Shown one piece after another: positions 48,625 to 57,797 of a DNA stretch of 64,000 bases. The stretch comes from Hyphomicrobium sp. D-2 (GTDB lineage Bacteria > Pseudomonadota > Alphaproteobacteria > Rhizobiales > Hyphomicrobiaceae): positions 188,501 to 252,500 of the forward strand of contig NZ_JARXLA010000008.1 of the NCBI RefSeq assembly GCF_029872155.1. The letters run 5' to 3'. The notes under the pieces were generated by a model, which was not told where the DNA came from, did no database searches, and was given only the letters and a program-made list of their open reading frames with translations. The translations under genes were made by a program, and so were the position numbers. How positions within the stretch are numbered: position 1 is the stretch's first letter; each line of letters begins with the position of its first letter.

Positions 48625-50427
48625 TCATCCGAAGATTTTCTCGCCCGCCACCCAGGTCTCCGAAACTTTGATCTTCATGATGTCGTCGGGCGCGACTTTG
48701 AACGGGTCTTGCTCCAGCAGCACCAGATCAGCTTCCTTGCCAGCCTCCAGCGAGCCGATGCGATCTGCCTGGCCGATCTGCGCCGCAGCCTGCGAGGTAA
48801 CCGCGCGAATGGCTTCCTCAACCGTGATCGCCTGATCGGGCCCGACGACGGAATTATCGACTACGCAGCGCCGTGTCACCGCAGTTTGCACCAGTCGCAA
48901 CGCGCCCAGTGGCGAGCACGGTCCGTCGGTGTGCAACGTGAACGGCAGCTCTTCCTGTACGCACGCGCCCGCCGGATCCATGAACGCCGCGCGCTCAGGG
49001 CCGAAAAGCTGATCGCGATACGCCGCGCCATAGAAGAACACATGGTTCATGAGAAATGTAGGCTGCACACCCAGCGCCTTCATGCGCTTGAGCTGATCGG
49101 GGCGCGCCATCGTTGAATGTTCGATGCGGTTGATGCCGGTTGCAGGATTGGCACCGTAGGCTGCTTCTATTGCATCCAGTGCATAGTCGATCGTCGCATC
49201 GCCGTTGCAATGAATCTGCACCGGCCAACCCGCAGCCTTGACCGCCGCCACCATCGTCTTCAGTTCGGCGGGCGGAAAATTCGGCGAGCCCTTCTTGTCG
49301 GAGTTGAGATAGGGCTGCGTCTGCGCGCCGGTCTCTGTTTGGTTGGAGCCGTCTCCAATGATCTTGATGCCGAACAACGAGAAGCGAGAGTTCGGGAACA
49401 ACGATGCCTTGGCGCCGCGCCCATAGTCGCGATAGGCATCGCCGGCCTTCATATCACTATACATCAGGCTGGCGCTGAGGCGGCCCGTGCCATGCGCCGT
49501 TAGCTTCTCCAGCCCTTCAATCCAGTCCGGCTGAATGGTGCCGGGCTCATGCGTGGTTGTGTTTCCAAGTGCCGCGCTGGTTTTGAAGTAATCGATCATC
49601 GCCTTTTCGAAAATGGCAGGCGTGATCTTCGGCAGCGCCTTGGTCACGAACTTCAACATCGCGCTCTCTTCATAGACGAGCCCGTTGAACTTTCCATCCG
49701 GACCGCGCCCGAAGTGACCACCACCCGGCAACACGCCCACATCATCCGGGATTTGCGCGAGCTTGAACGCAGCTGAGTTGGCCGCGCCGTCGTGCATGTT
49801 GATGTACCAGATGAAGATCGGCCGATCCTTCGAGATCCCATCCAGCTCGGCCATCGACAGATCGCCGCCTTGCAGCAAATTGTCGAAGTCGTAAGCCAGC
49901 AGCCATTCGCCCGCCGGCAGCTTGGCGTCCATCGCCTTCAAGCCAGCCATCAGCTCGGCGCGCGTGGGATATTTGATGTAACCGACGTCCGCGAGCAGCT
50001 CGGAAAACAGCGCCACGAAGCAAGAATGCTGATGCGGATCGACAAAGCCCGGCAACAGCGTGCGGCCATCAAGATCAATCAGCTTGGTGTTTGACGTCTG
50101 CAGCCCTGAAACATCGGATTGCGAGCCAACGGCGATGATCTTGCCATCGCGCAGCGCAATCGCCTCAGCCTGCTTGGCGCCACCAGCGGCCATCGGGATA
50201 ACCGTGCCACCGCGGAATATGATGTCCGCACCCGCAGCCGGTTTCGATTGCGTACGTGCTGTCACGGAGGGCAGCCCAAGCCCCGCGGTTCCGGCAACAG
50301 CTCCGGCGAGCGCCATGAAATTTCGACGCGATGGACCACCATTCAACCGCGACCCCGCCTGGGCAACCGGCCAGCCGTGATAGAGGGCCTTGTCTGTGAA
50401 GATGGTTCCCACACAAAAACGGCACAT
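48625..50427 (-). CDS. Tat-exported amidohydrolase family 3 protein (YtcJ-like)
   Basis: About 600 residues from ATG 50427 (GGAG upstream). After a Cys-containing N-terminus, PSRRNFMALAGAVAGTAGLG is a twin-arginine signal. The enzyme has the amidohydrolase pattern: LPGFVDPHQHS for the metal site, IHCNGDATIDYAL, RIEHSTMARPDQL and LHTDGPCSPLGA, ending in DLVLLEQDPFKV. Members hydrolyse amides such as N-substituted formamides; substrate is unknown here. No linked transporter or regulator. Confidence 0.85.
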   Translation of the reverse strand: MCRFCVGTIFTDKALYHGWPVAQAGSRLNGGPSRRNFMALAGAVAGTAGLGLPSVTARTQSKPAAGADIIFRGGTVIPMAAGGAKQAEAIALRDGKIIAVGSQSDVSGLQTSNTKLIDLDGRTLLPGFVDPHQHSCFVALFSELLADVGYIKYPTRAELMAGLKAMDAKLPAGEWLLAYDFDNLLQGGDLSMAELDGISKDRPIFIWYINMHDGAANSAAFKLAQIPDDVGVLPGGGHFGRGPDGKFNGLVYEESAMLKFVTKALPKITPAIFEKAMIDYFKTSAALGNTTTHEPGTIQPDWIEGLEKLTAHGTGRLSASLMYSDMKAGDAYRDYGRGAKASLFPNSRFSLFGIKIIGDGSNQTETGAQTQPYLNSDKKGSPNFPPAELKTMVAAVKAAGWPVQIHCNGDATIDYALDAIEAAYGANPATGINRIEHSTMARPDQLKRMKALGVQPTFLMNHVFFYGAAYRDQLFGPERAAFMDPAGACVQEELPFTLHTDGPCSPLGALRLVQTAVTRRCVVDNSVVGPDQAITVEEAIRAVTSQAAAQIGQADRIGSLEAGKEADLVLLEQDPFKVAPDDIMKIKVSETWVAGEKIFG

Positions 50428-50671
50428 GCAGTCGTGTCTCCGGTTGAGGCACTCCGCATAAGCCCATTGCCTGCAGGCGGTGCCAGCCACAACCGGCGCT
50501 GTCGATAGACGCGGGCTGCTAGAGCAGACACTGAAATATTAGTGCTAAAAAAACCGTTCCTGTCCGTGCAAAATTTATACATTCCAGCCGCAGGATGGCT
50601 TCCAGCGCGACTACCGGCGCTAAACTCCTTATGCGGTTGGCAGCCGAAATCTGCTCAGCAAGCTTCCGCAT

Positions 50672-50703
50672 AAAAAAAAGCCCGGCGCTTGCACGCCGAG
50701 CCT
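50672..50703 (-). terminator. Intrinsic terminator of the 50735 gene
   Basis: On the minus strand an imperfect GC stem (plus-strand GCCCGGCG and CGCCGAGC, one mismatch) is followed by a run of T's (A8 at 50672-50679 on the plus strand). Confidence 0.75.
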
Positions 50704-50734
50704 TTGAGTATCTGCCCTTCGACCGTGGTCCGGT

Positions 50735-51067
50735 TTAGTTCGAGACCACCGGGCGCACCGTCAGGCCGTCTGCCTGGCGCGAGAGCTCAACGCTCTCAAG
50801 CCCCGACTGCCCCTTCGCGGTGGACAGCACGACCGTCTGGCCGGGCGCGAGCAGGGTCTCGACGCGGATCGGCATACCTTCCCGCTGGGCCAGCGTCGCA
50901 ACCACGCGGAAGCTGCCAGCTTCCTCGGTGTAATATGCGACGCCGTTCATGGCGCCGAGGTTGATCGACTTGGCACGCGGGGTGTCGGCAAAGGCCGATC
51001 CGCTGGCGAAGGAGCCGATCACAGCGAGGGCGACGGCGGCAGTTGCAGCTACTTTCGCAAAGCTCAT
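50735..51067 (-). CDS. Small periplasmic protein of unknown function
   Basis: 110 residues from ATG 51067; AGGAG is six bases upstream, whereas the ATG at 51073 touches it. A clear signal peptide (AATAAVALAVIGSFASG, cleavage near AFA-DT) leads to a mature protein of about 83 residues, rich in beta-forming residues. No known domain. Divergent from a LysR gene, which may control it. A dedicated terminator follows. Confidence 0.65.
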   Translation of the reverse strand: MSFAKVAATAAVALAVIGSFASGSAFADTPRAKSINLGAMNGVAYYTEEAGSFRVVATLAQREGMPIRVETLLAPGQTVVLSTAKGQSGLESVELSRQADGLTVRPVVSN

Positions 51068-51126
51068 AGTCATCTCCTGATTTGCTTCAGGCCGAAGCGA
51101 CATCCGCTGGCCTGCTGCAACGCAAC

Positions 51127-51161
51127 ATGATATCAGGAGCATCATTAGTCCAACCGATTGG
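51127..51161. promoter_or_regulatory. Inverted repeats in the LysR / 110-aa gene interval
   Basis: ATGAT-N9-ATCAT (51127-51145) and CCAACCGATTGG (51150-51161) lie between the divergent starts. Dyads here suit LysR-type operators. The interval is only about 100 bases, so both promoters overlap them. Confidence 0.35.
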
Positions 51162-51168
51162 ATCGATA

Positions 51169-52131
51169 ATGCCTATCGACCACATCAATTTAGCTCGCGT
51201 CGACCTCAATCTCCTGGTCGCCCTGGACGCGCTCCTGGCTGAGCGCAGCGTCACGAAAGCCGCCGCGCGCATCGGCATCGGCCAGTCGGCCATGAGCCAC
51301 AATCTGGCCCGCCTGCGTGACCTGTTTGGCGATGAACTGCTGACACGCGGCCCCAAGGGCATGCAGCCAACCCCGCGCGCGCTGGCGCTGGCCGACCCGG
51401 TGCGGATTGCGCTGGCGCAGATCGAAACCCTGGTTTCACGCGACGAAACGTTCAATCCCGCCACGGCGGAGCGGGTGTTCCGCATCGGCCTGCCGGACAG
51501 CGTCGAGGTTCTCGTCGGCCCCGCGCTGCTGACCTACGTGTGCGCGCATGCTCCCGGCATCCGCTTCCGCTTCTACGCTGCCGAGGGGCAGGGCCTGCTC
51601 GACCACCTGGACGCTGACCGTCTCGATCTTGGCATCGGCGTCGGGGCATTCGCCGGCGGACAGGCGCATCACAAGCGGCGCGTGCTGGCCACCGACAGCT
51701 ATCTTGTGTTGTTCAATGCCCAGAAAATCGACATCGAGCCGCCAATTTCGCTAGAAGATTACGTGCGTCTGCCGCACGTGCTGACCAGCTTGCGGCTGGG
51801 CGAACGCGGCGTGGTGGATGAGGTTCTCGAGCAAATGGGCCTTAAACGCCACGTCGCGCTGGTAACGCCGCGCTTCGTCGCCGTGCCGTTTCTCGTTGCC
51901 GGATCGCCGGTGCTGACCACGATGCACGCACGGCTCGCTATCTACTTTGCCGATCAGCTTGGCCTCAGCCTCAGCCCGCCGCCGATAGAGCTGCCCAAAC
52001 TCACCACATCGCTGCTGTGGCACGCATCCTATGATCGCGACCCCGCGCACGCGTGGCTGCGGGAAACGATCATGCGCGTATCGGTGGAGGAGCGGGCGAA
52101 GCTGCGCACTGCCGGACGACTGGACATCTAA
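51169..52131 (+). CDS. LysR-family transcriptional regulator
   Basis: 320 residues from ATG 51169. N-terminal HTH: VDLNLLVALDALLAERSVTK, AAARIGIGQSAMSHNLARLR and GDELLTRGPKGMQPTPRA. C-terminal ligand-binding domain starts at VFRIGLPDSVEVL. NodD/SyrM-like subgroup in the order of motifs. It probably controls the divergent small periplasmic gene and itself. Confidence 0.9.
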   Translation: MPIDHINLARVDLNLLVALDALLAERSVTKAAARIGIGQSAMSHNLARLRDLFGDELLTRGPKGMQPTPRALALADPVRIALAQIETLVSRDETFNPATAERVFRIGLPDSVEVLVGPALLTYVCAHAPGIRFRFYAAEGQGLLDHLDADRLDLGIGVGAFAGGQAHHKRRVLATDSYLVLFNAQKIDIEPPISLEDYVRLPHVLTSLRLGERGVVDEVLEQMGLKRHVALVTPRFVAVPFLVAGSPVLTTMHARLAIYFADQLGLSLSPPPIELPKLTTSLLWHASYDRDPAHAWLRETIMRVSVEERAKLRTAGRLDI

Positions 52132-52184
52132 GCCCAACGACAACGCGGACGCAGAATTTGCATAGTCAGCTGCGGGAGGAGAAG

Positions 52185-52229
52185 TGGTGCCGCTTAGGTG
52201 ACTCGAACACCTGACCCCGTCATTACGAA
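52185..52229 (-). other. Attachment site: 3' part of tRNA-Thr(CGT)
   Basis: On the minus strand this reads the anticodon loop TTCGTAA (anticodon CGT), the 3' anticodon stem, variable loop, T-arm AGGTG-TTCGAGT-CACCT, acceptor AAGCGGC, discriminator A and CCA. The 5' half of the tRNA (D-arm, acceptor GCCGCTT) is absent on the right, where element DNA begins. It is the duplicate made by integration into a tRNA 3' end. Confidence 0.8.
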
Positions 52230-52370
52230 ATCTGCCCCAGGCACTTTTACGGCTTTTTCAACAGCTAGATTTCGTCTTAGATTGTTGTTGCATCCAACTG
52301 ATATGAAATAAAAATAGAACATCCGTGATGGATTTTGCTCCGTATACGGTCTTGCGCGCCAGATCGCACA

Positions 52371-52391
52371 GGTGGACCTTGGGTGGACCTT
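52371..52391 (+). repeat. Tandem GGTGGACCTT repeat before integrase
   Basis: Two exact copies (52371-52380 and 52382-52391), 11 bases apart, immediately before the integrase ribosome site. They could be arm-type integrase sites or a control element. Confidence 0.45.
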
Positions 52392-52406
52392 TGAAAGGAC
52401 CCCGTC

Positions 52407-53633
52407 ATGAGGTTCACCGAGAAATCCATCAGCAAGATTGAACCGCCCGCGAGCGGACAGCCGGCCCGCGATGTTCCGGACGACCTGCTGCCGGGCCTTT
52501 ATCTCACGATACAAACGAGCGGCGTGAAATCGTGGACCGTCCGCTACCGGATCAACGGCCAGCGCAAGCGCTTCACCTTAGGCCGCGTCGAGGCGATCCC
52601 AACACCAGCGGACGCGCGCAAACGCGCGAGGCGAATCCTTGAAAAGGTAGCGGAAGGGATTGATCCGCAGGCCGCCAAGCTGGTGCAACGCACACGCGAC
52701 AACACGGAAGGCTTCCGGGCCCTGGCGATCAAGTTTATCGAGCTGCACCACCGGCCCCGCAACAGAAGCTGGCGCGAGTCCGCGCGGGTGTTGGGGCTAC
52801 GCCTGAAGGCTGACGGCGAGACATGGGAAGACATTAAGGAATCGCCTGCCCAGCGCTGGGCGGATCGGCCCGTCCGCACCATCACGAAACGCGACGTCGT
52901 CGATGAGGTCGATCGGGCTGTCCAGCGCGGGCCGATTGCGGGCAACAAGTGCTTCGCCAATCTGCAACGGTTTTTCGGCTGGTGCATCGAGCGCGGCGTG
53001 ATCGATGTCTCGCCCATGACGGGGATGCGGTTGCCCAGCCCGATCAAGGCGCGGAAGCGGGCACTGTCGATCGCCGAACTCAATCTGGTTTTTAATGCGG
53101 CTGGCGAACTCGACGAGCCTTTTGGTGCGTTTGTTCGCCTGCTCGTATTGACAGGTCAGAGGCGCAACGAAGCGGCCGGCCTGCATCGTAACGAGCTGGA
53201 CGGCTCGGTGTGGACCATCCCAGCCGAACGTTCAAAGAACGGCACCGAGAACGTGCTGCCTCTTCCAACGGCGGCACACCAGATGATCGAAGATCTGCCC
53301 GGCAATGGCTTGCTGCTCACCACGACAGGCACGACGCCGATCAGCGGCTTCTCGAAAATGAAAAGGCACCTGGACGGCAAGATCACGAAACTCAATGCCG
53401 GCAAGACGATCCCGCACTTCACTCTGCATGATCTGCGCAGATCCGTCGCCACCGGTATGGCGTCAATCGGCATCGCCCCGCATGTCGTCGAAGCCGTGTT
53501 GAATCATAGAAGCGGCGAGATCAAAGGCGTCGCCGCGATCTATAACCGCTGGCAGTATCTTCCGGAGAAAGAAGATGCGCTTAAGCGCTGGGCCGACGCA
53601 ATTCTTTCAGGGGTGATATTCGGCGCTGAATGA
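52407..53633 (+). CDS. int: Tyrosine-type site-specific integrase
   Basis: 408 residues. The N-terminal arm-binding DUF4102-like domain (LYLTIQTSGVKSWTVRYRIN, RFTLGRVE) is followed by a core-binding domain (about 100-210) and the catalytic domain. Catalytic residues: Arg252 in LTGQRRNEA, His341-Arg344 in LHDLRRSVATG, His367 in LNHRSGE and Tyr379 in AIYNRW. All are present, so it should be active. It lies next to the tRNA-Thr fragment it presumably created. AAGGA precedes the ATG. Confidence 0.95.
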   Translation: MRFTEKSISKIEPPASGQPARDVPDDLLPGLYLTIQTSGVKSWTVRYRINGQRKRFTLGRVEAIPTPADARKRARRILEKVAEGIDPQAAKLVQRTRDNTEGFRALAIKFIELHHRPRNRSWRESARVLGLRLKADGETWEDIKESPAQRWADRPVRTITKRDVVDEVDRAVQRGPIAGNKCFANLQRFFGWCIERGVIDVSPMTGMRLPSPIKARKRALSIAELNLVFNAAGELDEPFGAFVRLLVLTGQRRNEAAGLHRNELDGSVWTIPAERSKNGTENVLPLPTAAHQMIEDLPGNGLLLTTTGTTPISGFSKMKRHLDGKITKLNAGKTIPHFTLHDLRRSVATGMASIGIAPHVVEAVLNHRSGEIKGVAAIYNRWQYLPEKEDALKRWADAILSGVIFGAE

Positions 53634-53929
53634 CTCAATTCAGTTGCTTATACTTTTTCTAAAAACAATGCGCCGGGGCCTTCTGTTTTTACATACGCCG
53701 GTTTTGTGATGTAAAAATTCAATCCCGATTCAATTTGACCACCGACGAAATACAGCGCAAATTAAAAACGCCCCGGCTTGCGGAAAGCCGAGGCGCTTGA
53801 TGATGAGAAACCCGCCGGTGTATGCAGCACCGGGTATTGATGTCGACACCGGTTTTATCGCCTGAAATCAGTTCGCTGTCAAACCCTTTGTTTCGCAAAT
53901 CCGGCTTTCAATCCGGAAACTGCAAAACA
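53634..53929. other. AT-rich interval after integrase
   Basis: About 295 bases. It holds the TTTTTACAT dyad (53686-53717) and a GC hairpin at about 53768-53799 (CGCCCCGGCTT with AAGCCGAGGCG, one mismatch) that may stop transcription on the minus strand. The frame upstream of the 53930 ATG is open to 53822, but this part has no clear coding character. Confidence 0.4.
53686..53717. promoter_or_regulatory. TTTTTACAT / ATGTAAAAA dyad, candidate operator
   Basis: A perfect 9-bp inverted repeat with a 14-base spacer. Its right arm contains TGATGTAAAA, the reverse complement of TTTTACATCA at 57961-57970, in another control region of the same element. Confidence 0.45.
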
Positions 53930-54271
53930 ATGAGTTTAGCTAAATCACTCCCCTCCTGGCATCCTGTCGCGACGGTTTCGCGCTATGGCCACTGGCGCCC
54001 GTCCTTTCATGAATGGGTGAGCTTCTACTGCAAGGTGACCGCCACGCCTCGCGGGGATTTTATTCAGGACGCCCGTGCTGATCGGCGCTTGGCCGAGAAA
54101 GACTTTGTGGCTTGGGACCGGTTCGAATCGTACCTAATATGCCGGGACGCCTGCGACCGGGCGCGTCGCGTCGCATATCGGGTGTTTCGCGACTATCGGC
54201 GATGGTGCGATGAGCGCGGTGTGGCCCTTGACCCGAGGGCTGGCCTCGTGACGACGGAGGACGCGCGATGA
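53930..54271 (+). CDS. YozE-SAM-like small protein of the element
   Basis: 113 residues from ATG 53930; a longer form from 53822 (149 residues) is possible and neither start has a strong ribosome site. PRGDFIQDARADRRLAEKDF, then SYLICRDACDRARRVAYRVF and RDYRRW, resemble the YozE_SAM_like helical fold found in Bacillus YozE and phage proteins. Function unknown. The stop overlaps the primase start (ATGA), so the two are co-translated. Confidence 0.5.
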   Translation: MSLAKSLPSWHPVATVSRYGHWRPSFHEWVSFYCKVTATPRGDFIQDARADRRLAEKDFVAWDRFESYLICRDACDRARRVAYRVFRDYRRWCDERGVALDPRAGLVTTEDAR

Positions 54272-56658
54272 ACGCCGCATCGAAACTCACGCTCGCGCCC
54301 AATGTCGATATCGAAATGGCGCGCCAGTTCCTCGGGCTGCTGGACCCAGATGCCAGCGAGTTTCAATTCTCGATGCTGCTCAACACGGAGTCGCGCAACT
54401 ACGCGATCGAGCGATATGGCTCGATCGATGCGCTGGCCGGCGAGCTGCGCAGCGGAAACCTGCAGGGCGAAGGCATCTATTTCGTCGTGTCGACATCGGA
54501 CGGAAAGGGCACTCAGAAGGCGAACATGCTCGCGGCTCGGGCGCTGTTCGCTGACTACGATCGCGGCCTGCCTGCGCCAGAAGATTTCATGCTGCCCCCC
54601 TCGCTCACGATTTACACGTCAGTTGTCGATGGCGTGCGGAAAAGCCAGCACTTCTGGCTCATTGATCTGTCGACCGACGAACCGCCGATATCACTCGACG
54701 AGCTGGAAGGCATGAATCGGCGCATTCGCGGGTCAGCCGCCGGCGACAAGATGGTCGGGAAATGCAATCAGCTCATGCGGTTGCCTGGATTCTTCAACAT
54801 GAAGCCTGCCGCCGGGCGATGCCTGGTCACCTTCGATGCTCATCGCGATGCACACGGCTATGTGCTCGAATATACGCCGAACCTCCTGCGCCGCGCGTTT
54901 CCGCCAATCCCCAAAGCACCTGCGCAAAGGAAGCCTGATGGCTGCGCCGAAACTGTGGACGATCCGCGCGATATTGCCGACGTCAAGGTACGGATCGATG
55001 CGGAATTGGCAGCGCTGGGGACAAATGAACCGGTCGCTGCCGGCGGTTGTCGACACGAGCGATTGATGTACTGGTCGCGTGTGGCCCGCGATCATGGACT
55101 AACCTCCGAAACAACGATCAAGCTGCTCCGCGAGACAGCATCTCGGTGTGATCCGCCGCTCGATATCGAGGATGAGCGCGGCTATATCGAGCGGTGCTTC
55201 GAAGGTTGCGAAAACGACTTTGGATGTAAGTCGCGCGAGGCACGACATGCGGTAGGGCTGCAGGATGTTGCCGACATTCTCGAGCCCGCGAACGATGTGG
55301 AAATCATCGCCGATCGCAAGGTTGTCGATCTCCAACACGACGGGCAGGCGCCGGTCGGCTCGGAAATCGATCTGGCCAACTTCATCGCGGGTAAATACTG
55401 CGCCAAGCTGCGCTACGTGGCGCGGTGGGGGCAATGGTTGATCTTCGACGGGCATCGCTGGCACAAAGACGAGGTGCTTGCGGTCTGGGAGACGGTCAAG
55501 CGCGAGGTGGCGAGCTACGCCGCGAGCTTCAGTGACAAATCGGCGATTCAGCGGAAGCTCGCCAGCAAGCAGAGCATAGCGGCCGTCGAAAGCCTGATGC
55601 GCTCTGATCGCAAGGTCCGCGCTACTGTGGAGCAGTGGGACGCCGATCCGATGCTGTTGAATACGCCGGGCGGCGTTGTCGATTTGCGCACGGGGGACGT
55701 TCGGCCAGCCACGGCACAGGACTACCTGACCAAGGCAACCGCTGTCGCACCTGAAGGCGGTTGCTCGCGATGGATGGACTTCCTCGATCAGATAACAGCC
55801 GGCGACAAGGATTTGCAGGCATACCTGCAGCGCGTGTTCGGCTACGCCCTAACCGGCAGTACAGTCGAACACGCCCTATTCTTCGGCCACGGTTCGGGAG
55901 GCAACGGCAAGGGTGTTTTCGTCAACACATTGATTGGCGTGATGGCAGATTACGCCCTTCACGCGCCTGTCGAGGTATTCACGGAAGCGAAGTTCGACCG
56001 ACACTCAACCGAACTGGCACGATTGCAGGGCGCCCGGCTGGTGGTCAGCACCGAAACCGAGAAGGGCCGGCGCTGGGCTGAGGCGCGCGTCAAGGCGCTC
56101 ACCGGCGGCGATCCTGTGACGGCTCGCTATATGCGACAAGACGACTTTACCTTCACCCCGCAATTCAAGTTGTTCGTGACCGGCCAGCACTTGCCGAGGC
56201 TATCGAGCGTCGATCAGGGCATGAAGCGTCGCTTCAACCGAATCCCCTTCGACGTCACGATCTCAGCCAGCAAAGTCAACCCGGACCTGCCGGCCCAGCT
56301 ACGCGAGGAATGGGGCGGGATTCTCGCCTGGGGCATTCAAGGGTGCCTGGACTGGCAAAAGGGCGGCCTGCGGCCTCCACAGCGCGTGCGCGATGCCTCC
56401 GCGATCTATTTTGCCGACAATGACGTGACGGAAAGGTGGATGCTGGAACGGTGCAGCTTTGACGATGCTAACGCCTGGACGGGCACGGTCGATCTCCATG
56501 CAAGCCTTTGCGAGTTTTGCCTAGAAGCTGGAGAGGGCGCGATCACGCCTAACGATTTGGCGAAGAAATTGGATGAGCGCGGGTTGACCAGAAAGCGACG
56601 ACAGTCGCGAGGGCAAGGGACGGATCAGATGGGCTTTTTAGGTATTAAGATCCTGTAA
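54268..56658 (+). CDS. P4/D5-type primase-helicase
   Basis: 796 residues. The N-terminal part (about 1-230) resembles RepB/primase-type domains (ALFADYDRGLPAPEDF, NQLMRLPGFFNMKP). A D5 N-terminal region (about 360-500) precedes the SF3 helicase: Walker A GHGSGGNGKGVFVNTL (near residue 541), ARLVVSTETEKGRRW as Walker B region, and LFVTGQHLPRL with MKRRFNRIPF as the sensor and Arg finger. It would start and unwind replication of the excised element. An iteron-like inverted repeat lies 22 bases downstream. Confidence 0.9.
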   Translation: MNAASKLTLAPNVDIEMARQFLGLLDPDASEFQFSMLLNTESRNYAIERYGSIDALAGELRSGNLQGEGIYFVVSTSDGKGTQKANMLAARALFADYDRGLPAPEDFMLPPSLTIYTSVVDGVRKSQHFWLIDLSTDEPPISLDELEGMNRRIRGSAAGDKMVGKCNQLMRLPGFFNMKPAAGRCLVTFDAHRDAHGYVLEYTPNLLRRAFPPIPKAPAQRKPDGCAETVDDPRDIADVKVRIDAELAALGTNEPVAAGGCRHERLMYWSRVARDHGLTSETTIKLLRETASRCDPPLDIEDERGYIERCFEGCENDFGCKSREARHAVGLQDVADILEPANDVEIIADRKVVDLQHDGQAPVGSEIDLANFIAGKYCAKLRYVARWGQWLIFDGHRWHKDEVLAVWETVKREVASYAASFSDKSAIQRKLASKQSIAAVESLMRSDRKVRATVEQWDADPMLLNTPGGVVDLRTGDVRPATAQDYLTKATAVAPEGGCSRWMDFLDQITAGDKDLQAYLQRVFGYALTGSTVEHALFFGHGSGGNGKGVFVNTLIGVMADYALHAPVEVFTEAKFDRHSTELARLQGARLVVSTETEKGRRWAEARVKALTGGDPVTARYMRQDDFTFTPQFKLFVTGQHLPRLSSVDQGMKRRFNRIPFDVTISASKVNPDLPAQLREEWGGILAWGIQGCLDWQKGGLRPPQRVRDASAIYFADNDVTERWMLERCSFDDANAWTGTVDLHASLCEFCLEAGEGAITPNDLAKKLDERGLTRKRRQSRGQGTDQMGFLGIKIL

Positions 56659-56679
56659 ACAAATGCCTCAATCTGGCAT

Positions 56680-56782
56680 GCAGGGACCCGCAGGGACCCA
56701 CTTGCTCTATCGGCTGTACGCGCGCGCACGCACACACATGTGTGACAGCCTATAATGAAACCGGGTCCCTGCGGGTCCCTGC
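56680..56782. repeat. Inverted repeat of doubled 10-bp iterons, candidate origin
   Basis: Left arm: two tandem GCAGGGACCC (56680-56699). Right arm: two tandem GGGTCCCTGC (56763-56782), the exact reverse complement. The 63-base spacer has an alternating CGCGCGCACGCACACACA tract, a 12-bp palindrome CACACATGTGTG (56733-56744) and TATAAT (56751-56756). Position just after the primase gene suits a replication origin or operator. Confidence 0.6.
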
Positions 56783-57024
56783 ACCCCGGTTTTCGTGCGA
56801 TGTTGCACGCTCCCTGATGGCTCGTTCCGCTCGCGCAATGGAGCAGTGTCGCCAAGGTCCCACCCTATAGAGGACGTGCAACAGAGCCATCCGACCGTGT
56901 GTAAACAGATGATTAGATTGCCCGTCGTTCAGACTCTCTCTATCGCTTGAGCACAAACGGAGACACACGAGACCTAGGCGCCAACTGTTCTAGCGCACCG
57001 CTGCCCTATCAATGGAGACCTGCA

Positions 57025-57390
57025 ATGGGACTGCTGCAAACACTGTTCGGACGACGCGCTCGTGAAAGCAATGATTGGCGGCAAGCGACACTTAATCCGC
57101 TGCTGAGGCTGAAACTTGAAGAATTTGTTTTGTCCGGCAGCGGCTCTCGCCCGCGGCACTATTTTAGGTTTATCGATGATACTGGCGAGGCAAGCGAGTT
57201 CATTGTAAAATATGATCAATTTGGCGACCAACTAATTTACTCTGGGACCATGTATCGCCAGTCGGGAGAAACTGATTTCAGTCAATTGAGCGAACAAGCT
57301 TGGAGTATTCCGATTACACATCTCATGTCGCAAGGTCGGATATTAGCAACTCGAGTCCAGCCAACCCGTCACTTTTCGAGTGATGTCTGA
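57025..57390 (+). CDS. Hypothetical protein of the element
   Basis: 121 residues from ATG 57025, with GGAG eight bases upstream. Base composition is lower in GC than the flanking genes. No known domain. It is a soluble protein with a beta-rich middle (HYFRFIDDTGEASEFIVKYD, YSGTMYRQSGETDF). Upstream of an AT-rich non-coding stretch; possibly acquired cargo. Confidence 0.5.
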   Translation: MGLLQTLFGRRARESNDWRQATLNPLLRLKLEEFVLSGSGSRPRHYFRFIDDTGEASEFIVKYDQFGDQLIYSGTMYRQSGETDFSQLSEQAWSIPITHLMSQGRILATRVQPTRHFSSDV

Positions 57391-57593
57391 ACTTGCCAAC
57401 CGCTGACGTTCTACGGCAATCGCTGTCGTCGAGTCGCTCGTTGACGCGTTGGAACTCCACTTCCAAAAACTCCATGACTCTGGTCCTGGAAAACCTTCCC
57501 TGATCACGCGATCTTGCTGAGCAAACTCAGCCTCGCGACTTCGAACCAATCCGTAGACATAAACTCAACAGTCGCCCCCACCGAAACCCACGA

Positions 57594-57797
57594 TCAACTG
57601 GGTTCGATGCCGATCGAACCCCTCGCGACCTCGCGCCTATCATGATAGTATTCCCTAGCGATTGAACCATATATTGCAGGTAATTCTTCAAGCACAACCG
57701 AGCAGCCGAATCTTTGATGCAGTATTTCACAAGACCAGCGGCCTGTATTATCAACTACATATTGTCGAACCCCCCGGAAATACAGGATATTTTCCAT
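57594..57797 (-). CDS. Possible small protein, low support
   Basis: 67 residues (starting MENILYFRGVRQYVVDNTG, rich in charged and aromatic residues). Composition looks protein-like, but there is no strong ribosome site, family match or neighbour on this strand. It may be a DNA remnant. Confidence 0.25.
   Translation of the reverse strand: MENILYFRGVRQYVVDNTGRWSCEILHQRFGCSVVLEELPAIYGSIAREYYHDRREVARGSIGIEPS

Larger units (their letters stand above)
52132..52406. other. Element border region between LysR gene and integrase
   Basis: Contains the tRNA-Thr-derived attachment site (52185-52229), an AT-rich patch (52250-52320) and the tandem repeat at 52371-52391. No gene seen. Confidence 0.5.

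Noticed and set aside
52185-52275. Complete tRNA-Thr gene
   Set aside because: No D-arm, 5' anticodon stem or 5' acceptor strand follows; the left part of the tRNA is absent.
57594-57797. DUF1488 assignment for the small minus-strand frame
   Set aside because: Only a vague similarity in pattern; not enough to name a family.
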